Part shown: piece by piece, positions 57,700 to 64,000 of the stretch | Position numbering within the stretch: position 1 is the stretch's first letter | Layout: every line of letters begins with the position of its first letter | Source of the DNA: Diogma glabrata | Taxonomy: Eukaryota > Arthropoda > Insecta > Diptera > Cylindrotomidae | Length of the DNA stretch: 64,000 nucleotides | NCBI GenBank assembly: GCA_963693315.1 | Contig: OY856188.1 | Coordinates: 203,460,029 to 203,524,028, forward strand | Direction of reading: 5' to 3' | The notes under the pieces: model-generated | Told to the model about the DNA's origin: nothing | Seen by the model: only the letters and a program-made list of their open reading frames with translations | The model's database searches: none | Translations under genes and position numbers: made by a program

Positions 57700-58960
57700 A
57701 ACCAGCCGGTATCTACAACAGACTGTTTAGTAATGGATTATAAAACATCAACAAATTTAGTTTCAGCTTTCTCAGCAACAGAAGATTTTCTGCATAGGAT
57801 CTTGATGTAACTTTGACAAATGATACAGGTTCACTTGAAAATGGAAGATCTGGATTCATTTCAAATTTTGACAAAATGGCGGGGGGTCTCCCGAACACCT
57901 CTAAGTTTAAATCTTGAATAACTTCTAATCCCGGTCTATGATCTTACTGAAACTTAGTATACAAGGTTTTATTACAGGTTCCAATATTTCTGCATAAGTG
58001 CATACCAAATGCATACCTAACATCTTTACCTGATAAACGAATTGAATGAAACTTGGTACATGAGTATTTAGTACGGTTCACAATAGTTCTGCATTCCAAC
58101 TTCCGGTTTTTCACATCCGGTAAAAATTTTTTTTTTGTAAATTTTCAACTTTTTTCAGTGTGTTTATACACTCTACAGCCTACAATAATGAAGTGACTAT
58201 GATGAAACTTATGGAAAAGGTTCCAAATAGTGCAGTGAGAAGATAATTATTATCTTTTGGGACACATTGATCAAAGTGGCGGGCGGTCTACCATACAACT
58301 GCTGACTTTTCACACTTTCTTTTTAAGTTTGTTGGGAGCATACAGACTTCATTCATTAATCAATTTTAATGACACTTTGAAAAAAGATAAAGACTTAAAT
58401 GACAAAGAACTAATTAGTTTTTGGATAATATTGGGATAAGTGGTGAAGATCCACACGTACACCTGTTTAATGTTTCAATGTTTGTTGGAAGCATACAACA
58501 TTCGTTCGTTAAGTAGTTTTGATGACACATTGCAAAAAGATGCAAATATGTATGACAAGGAACTGATTAGTTTTTTTAGCGATAGTAAACAAAGTGGTAG
58601 GGGGTCCTCCGAGCAAAAGTTATTTTGGAAGCTCAATAACATCTGTACCTGATAATCGAATTGGATGAATCTTGGTACATAAACATTTAGTACGGTTCAC
58701 AACAGTTCAGCATCCTAACTTCCGGTTTGTCGCTTCCGGTTAAATTTTTTTTTTACTTTGTTTCGTACAACAGAATTTATGTTTGTTGGGATACTACTGC
58801 TGTCTTTATTATTTTTATAATTAGAACTACGAAGTCTATAACATTGGTTAGCTTTTAATTAAAGTATTTGATGGATATTAGCTCATTGTATATCCAGAAC
58901 ACTATGTTTCCAGAGCTGTGGTGAAGTCAGCCTATGCATCAGCGTCGCAATATTTTTTAA
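57700..58960. repeat. Copy of the foldback internal module
   Basis: It shares tgacaaaatggcgggggtct and ctcccgaacacct with 48862-48963. It also shares TTCCAACTTCCGGTTTTTCA and ttgttgggagcatacaac-like blocks with the centre of foldback-like element 2. The GGGAGCATAC unit occurs twice here (near 58330 and 58485). Matching long arms were not found nearby. Confidence 0.65.
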
Positions 58961-60399
58961 AGAAATACAACATTTTAATTTTTGTGATATTATTTAGGGC
59001 CGATTGTGTACGCGAATAGAAGATATATATTCTCGGATATAACGTCGTTGGTCGTTCATATTGTATGAATCACGATGAAACAAAAATGTATCCGAGGATT
59101 TTATTCTATTCTCTGTTTATCTGCTGTTTTTCTTGAATAGAAAACAGTGGATAAAACGATTTCTTTTCTTTTTTCTTGACATGCGCAAAGCAAGATAATT
59201 TTGTTTTGAGTTTATAATTATTTTTTAACTTAAATTTGTGCGTTTCTAAAACTTGTATTTTGATATAAATTAATAGTAAAATAAATAATGTTTCTAATAT
59301 AATTTTAATATAATTAATTTAAGTTTTCAAAAATTTTTTTTTAATTTATAATTAAATTTATTTAATAGAAAAGCAAAAGAAAATGTATTGCCACTTATAA
59401 AAAAACTGCTATAAAAATGCAATTTTTTTTTTCTATCCATCGTTGTTCATACAATCGACCTTTAATGATTATATAATGAATTGAATAAATGCGAATTTCT
59501 TAAATGGATTGATTCTTTTAGAATTCATTATTTTTACCTTTCCATTTTTTATGAGAGTACGAGTACGAGTACGAGTACGAGTTTCCAGAATTCATACTTC
59601 AAGTTAATATAAATTAAATATTAAATAAATAGTTCCATTCTTTTTGATAAACATTAACGCTTAGATTGCTCGAGAGTAAAAATTGTAATAATGCGTATAC
59701 TTATTTTAAACTATTTGGTTAATAAAATAATAAAAATGTAAAGAGGGTCCGTATTTCATTTCCCCCGGGCCCCGTTTTTCTCTCTACGGCCCTGTATATA
59801 CTTACAAATCTAATCTAAATTTAACAGGGTTAACAATTTTATTAATAATAAATTTATAAGATACTCGAATTGAGAAACTTTATTTCCTTGAATTATATTT
59901 TAAATTCATAATATTAGAATTTCAAAAATTAACAAATCATCGGCCCCTTATTCTTCATATTAGAATAGGTTGAGAATAGTTATTTTTGGCGCACATTTAA
60001 GCATCTTTTATGCATGAGTTAATTTCTATATCGTATAAGTTGAGCACACCTTTTTTCAGTGCAAGAATAACTCATCTTCTGATGGTTCATTTTGAAAAAT
60101 TACCAATAAAATCGATTTCTATGTAAGCATATAGCTTCGCCTAAAGCATTACTGTGCACACTCAATCGCTTTGCTCTAGCGCGAAACAGCAACGATTTGC
60201 GCACATGACGGCTCACAGCTTCCACCTTGTACGTAGCCTTAGAAACATATAGTTTAAATCGTTTCATTTATGTTTTCAGTTATATGTTTCTTGGCTGAAA
60301 GACTATATAATAATAGTGATTAAGGTGGTAAGTATGTATGTTTTAATTTTTTCTATTGTAATTTTTTTATTTTATTTTAATTTAATCATGCATACCTAT
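58961..60399. other. A+T-rich spacer with a (GAGTAC)n run
   Basis: 59554-59582 is about five units of GAGTAC. A CTACGGCCCTG at 59784-59794 resembles a hAT end, but no partner was found. No gene is supported. Confidence 0.45.
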
Positions 60400-61040
60400 A
60401 CAAGGTTGTACAACTGTCCCAGTAATGGTCCATTAATGGTGACCAGTAACGCTGCAATGGCCGATTACTGGCAACCATTCGGACAGCTGGCCCATTAATT
60501 AATAGTGATAATCGGTATTGCAGCAATGGCCGAGCACTGGCCGCCATGACTAAGCCATTCAAAGCTATAAAATATTATCATATACGCAAATTTAAATAAG
60601 TTTAATACCAAATAATTTAAAATAAAATAAAAATGTCTAATGAAAAAAAATTTAAAACTTAGACCAACCTAAAACCTAATCAATATTAGTTTTTCAGCCG
60701 AGAAGAGAAGCGATAACTAAACTATAGGTGAAAATTTCTTAAATATATATTTCTAAAATGGATTTTACTCTAGTGAATTTTAACCAAATAATAGAGATCG
60801 ATCATGGTTGATAGTTGATCTAATTTATGGTAAGTACTGGCCCAATAACAATAGCCAATTAATGTTAGCCATTAACTAGCGATTGCTTGGCCATTTAAAG
60901 TAAAGCGTACTGGTTATTTTCAATAAACCGTAAATCGGCCGATTTATGGATTCAGCAATGGCCCAATAACAATAGCCAAGTACTGAACACCATTAATAGG
61001 CCAGTGCTTGGCCGTATTTCAGAGTCTGGCAAACCCTACT

Positions 61041-61268
61041 TGTCTATAATATATATCAGGTTCTGGTCCGGATATCCCATTCTGGGCCTGATCCGATTAT
61101 CAGGGTCTGATCCAATTATCCCAATCAGGATCTGATCCTATAATCCCAATCAGGATCATACAGGGAAAAATCGTTACACTCATTATCAGGACCCAATCAG
61201 GCTGCCCCTACCAATGCCTGATCAGGACTAGCGCAAATCTGATCAGGACCTTATTTGAGCCCTAACAA
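61041..61268. repeat. Tandem array of about 25-bp CAGGATCTGATCC units
   Basis: Units such as CAGGATCTGATCCTATAATC repeat about five times with small changes, then CTGATCAGGAC-like blocks end the array. Confidence 0.75.
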
Positions 61269-64000
61269 ATTTTTGCTCGGGATTGTTCTAAAAATGTTCT
61301 AATGCTTTAATTCTATAATGCCAAAAATATTCAATGCTTTGTGATAAAATAGCTATCGCTTTTATAATAATGTATTATTCTTTCCTGTTCTTCGCCTGAA
61401 TTGTCAGGAATAAACTGCAATGCTATAGTGAAAAACATCGAAAAAGGCAAGAAGACGACACTAATGACTAATTAGAAATAAAAACGTTTTACACAAAGTA
61501 AATATCTATCGTTTGTTCAACCCGTACACTGTAAACCGTTGAAAGAAAGTTCTTGTTAGCTCCCATAACACAAGTCTACATCATAAGCACCTTTGTTTAT
61601 ACAAATTGGTTGGTCATTCATCTGAAATAAAATCAGATTTATTATTGAAATTAACCTAGTTTCACCAAAGACAATAGCCACAAAAAATTTGATTTTGTCA
61701 CTAATATATGTACATATATATAATCAGTGATTATTCATTTTTGTAATTGAGGTTTAATGTACTGTAACTTAAAATATATCAATCTTCATGGTTGGTTCTC
61801 GAAGTATTTTATGTCTTAATAATAAACAATAAATCACTACCGAAAGTAAAAGCTACCAAAAAATATGAGTAAATTTTCACTCATGCTTGAAATGATTTTA
61901 ATGAATCTTAATAATTAAATTAATTAATAAATAAACTGAGAGTTTAGAGCGGTTAACCCTCCTCAGACCATGAAATTAGTTTTCTTTATTATCATGATCA
62001 AATATAAAGAATTATTTAATTTTTTCATTAAATATCGAGAATTTGTTGGTTTTATTTTGGTATAACAAAAACAACAGTATGTGCAATTTATTTATATACA
62101 ACTTGTCACCATAATTTACAAGAATCACCTTTCTCATATAATTTTATTCCTGACTCTCCATTATTTATGTTAAACTTACGAAATTTTCGAAAGCCGCTGT
62201 ATCATTGTTAAGATAACAGTATAATAGGTAACCCCCATTTATATTTACTCAACAACACTAAAAATTTTAAAAGTCATTGTTTCCCATAATTAACAAGACT
62301 GTCCTTCCTTATCGACGAAGATGTTCTACTTTTTTGGAATTGGTTTTTTCAAGTCAGCATTCTCAAATCAACAAAATACTTTATTTATAAATTAACTTAA
62401 TCTTTTACAAAAATAATAATTAATTTATTTTTGTCAAAATATTTGTGTTATGAAAAGTTTGTTTGTTTGCTGACTTTGAACTAATGAAGTTAATACATGA
62501 TTGTTGAACCAAAGAAATTGGTGTCAGCTTAGTCACTAATGAAATTTGACAAATTAATTTGTTTCAATAAAATAATTGTTCAGATCAAGTTTTTTTCTGT
62601 CATAACATTTCAGTTTGGAAGATCTCTTAAAATTAGATAGGGAATCTAAGTCTCGAAATATATTTTTATGGGTTATAGTTTTCTTTAATTTATTGGGTCA
62701 TGGTCATCGTTTAATTAAGGAAGTTGGAAAATTTAAAACGCAAATTATGTACATATTTATATATTTTTGTTTTGCTTTTGATAGTTGTAGTTTGCTGTTT
62801 TTTATGAAAATAATTCCAAAACGTAGTGAATTTTATATATGTTTACTCGATGGTTTTGTTTTTGTTCCATATTGGTATAGGTATAGACATTTTATATAAT
62901 CATAACTGCTATAGTATGAAATAGTTAAATCCCACATTGACACAAGCAAAATCTAGTCACCGTAATATATCACAACCAAGCCGTTTCACTATTTGTTCAA
63001 CAATAAATAAAATGTTTAATACAGTTCGAATAGTTGTTGTCACATGTTACTTTTTGTCACTTGTTACATTGAAAATAATTTCATGTTTCCGTGTAAAAAA
63101 TAAAAATTGCAAATTCCAAAAACTACACCTACATTTTTACTATAAGCAAATAAATTGATTAATGACAGATATCTTTGTTTCTGGATTTGTACGACGACAT
63201 CACAAATTTACTAACAATTCTCCTTGAAAACTGTTGTAACATGTATGCCAAATATAATTTCCAACATTCATTAATCTAGCATATTTAATAAACTAATAAC
63301 GGTAATTTGATACATGTCGTTACGTAGTTTTTTCTGTTAATCGATGCTTTTGTTAGCTTCTTTTGAAAACATAAGTTAAAATTAAATAAGCAATAATCTA
63401 CCAACTATTAACATTCACAAAAGCTGAGTTTTATTGTGAATGATAGATAACTGATTCAATTTCTTATTTTATGATACAATTTTCAACATCAAGAATATCA
63501 GCTGTCATCACTCATCATCAACACATACATATAGATAGATGATTTAGTCATTTTCGACTCGACATAGCTTTAGGTTTGAACAGCTTATTTATACTTCTTA
63601 GTTTCTCTCGATGTCTTAGAATCTACACCACCTTCGCTAAATATCTACAAACTATAATTAATTTAGTTGCAACATACAGTTACCAACTGCGGCAGTTATT
63701 TCGGATGAAATAGTCTTACCTTTTAAGTAGCGGAAGAATATAAATATTAAACATTTAAGAAGAAAATGCTTCAAGCAAAAATTAAAAGTAAGCAAATACT
63801 TATTACGAAAAGAGAGAGGCTTGTGTTTGAAACAAAATAATCTGAAGTGTAAGCAATTTATCAAATTACTGTGGGTTATGCATAATTGATGACTTATTCA
63901 ATGAACTCAAAAAAACGTTAATAGTGTTTTGATGAATAATGACAAGCAATATTAGTATAACAACTTTTGTCTTATCTGGGTTACCAATATAAGGTGACCC
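61269..64000. other. A+T-rich spacer to the window end, nothing recognised
   Basis: Only A+T-rich sequence. Short open frames, for example 62615-62899 and 62937-63158 (+), show no domain, splice context or coding bias that I could defend. Confidence 0.45.

Larger units (their letters stand above)
55892..61040. mobile_element. Composite region bounded by inverted arms rich in GGCC/ATTA repeats
   Basis: The left end AGCAGGATTTGCAAAACTCT (55892) mirrors the right end, which reverse-complements to AGTAGGGTTTGCCAGACTCT (ending 61040). Both are followed by GAAATACGGCCAA. Arms (about 55892-56340 and 60400-61040) consist of imperfect short units such as GGCCATTACTGG and GGCCCATTAATG. The 4-kb interior holds other repeats. 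It looks foldback-like, but another inverted pair interleaves with it, so the history is unclear. Confidence 0.6.

Noticed and set aside
59784..59794. Right end of another hAT (CTACGGCCCTG)
   Set aside because: No matching left end or 8-bp duplicate was found. TAGGGCCG near 58996 is too different.

Overview
The window looks like non-coding, transposon-packed DNA from an insect nuclear genome, most likely a higher fly. This is inferred from very A+T-rich unique sequence, gypsy-type LTR retrotransposons (one primed by a tRNA-Leu-like site), CR1/jockey-type LINEs, several hAT transposons with exact 8-bp target duplications, foldback-like transposons with long repeat-bearing arms, and tRNA-derived SINEs. 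I see no bacterial-type genes and no rRNA. The only host coding segment I can argue for is one 173-bp exon at 29779-29951 (+) with good splice signals, encoding membrane-spanning sequence of a protein I do not recognise. Most of the window may therefore be intron of that gene.

Layout. 1-4114: a minus-strand gypsy element whose left LTR is cut by the window edge. Its gag-pol frame has two TAG stops and has lost protease, reverse transcriptase and most of RNase H by an in-frame deletion. 4115-10755: A+T-rich spacer with a short-repeat array (5590-5945) and a tRNA-like SINE head near 9600. 10756-17441: a foldback-like element with long inverted arms and a 141-bp tandem repeat. A complete hAT (11180-14974) sits in its left arm, and the right arm preserves the empty site. 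17442-22190: spacer with a 1.1-kb long-TIR element (19674-20753). 22198-26466: a second hAT carrying two decayed LINE pieces. 27110-28640: a long TA microsatellite and another LINE 3' half.

30171-41401 is a three-layer nest. A hAT (TSD GCTAGAAT) contains a 5'-truncated LINE tail, which contains a young 9.9-kb gypsy element (TSD AAAT). The LTRs of that gypsy differ at one position that I found, and its gag-pol frame is open except for one TAG. It also has a 3.2-kb leader with an extra basic/acidic ORF. 42364-45009 is a complete Tip100/ZMYM1-type hAT (TSD CTCTTTGG) with a broken transposase. 45197-46278 is a small TIR element with a strong hairpin. 47327-51810 is a second, rearranged copy of the hAT at 11180, in the opposite orientation. 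It is interrupted by a second foldback-like element (48186-50593) whose ends match those of the first. 53385-55690 holds two SINE-like units, one with a 3' tail matching the LINEs here. 55892-61268 has interleaved inverted arms of short GGCC/ATTA and CTGATC repeats around another copy of the foldback internal module. From 61269 to the end I see only A+T-rich spacer.

The elements do not form one pathway. What links them is history: nesting order, empty sites, shared termini and a shared LINE/SINE tail allow relative dating. All identifications are by eye; no database search was run.
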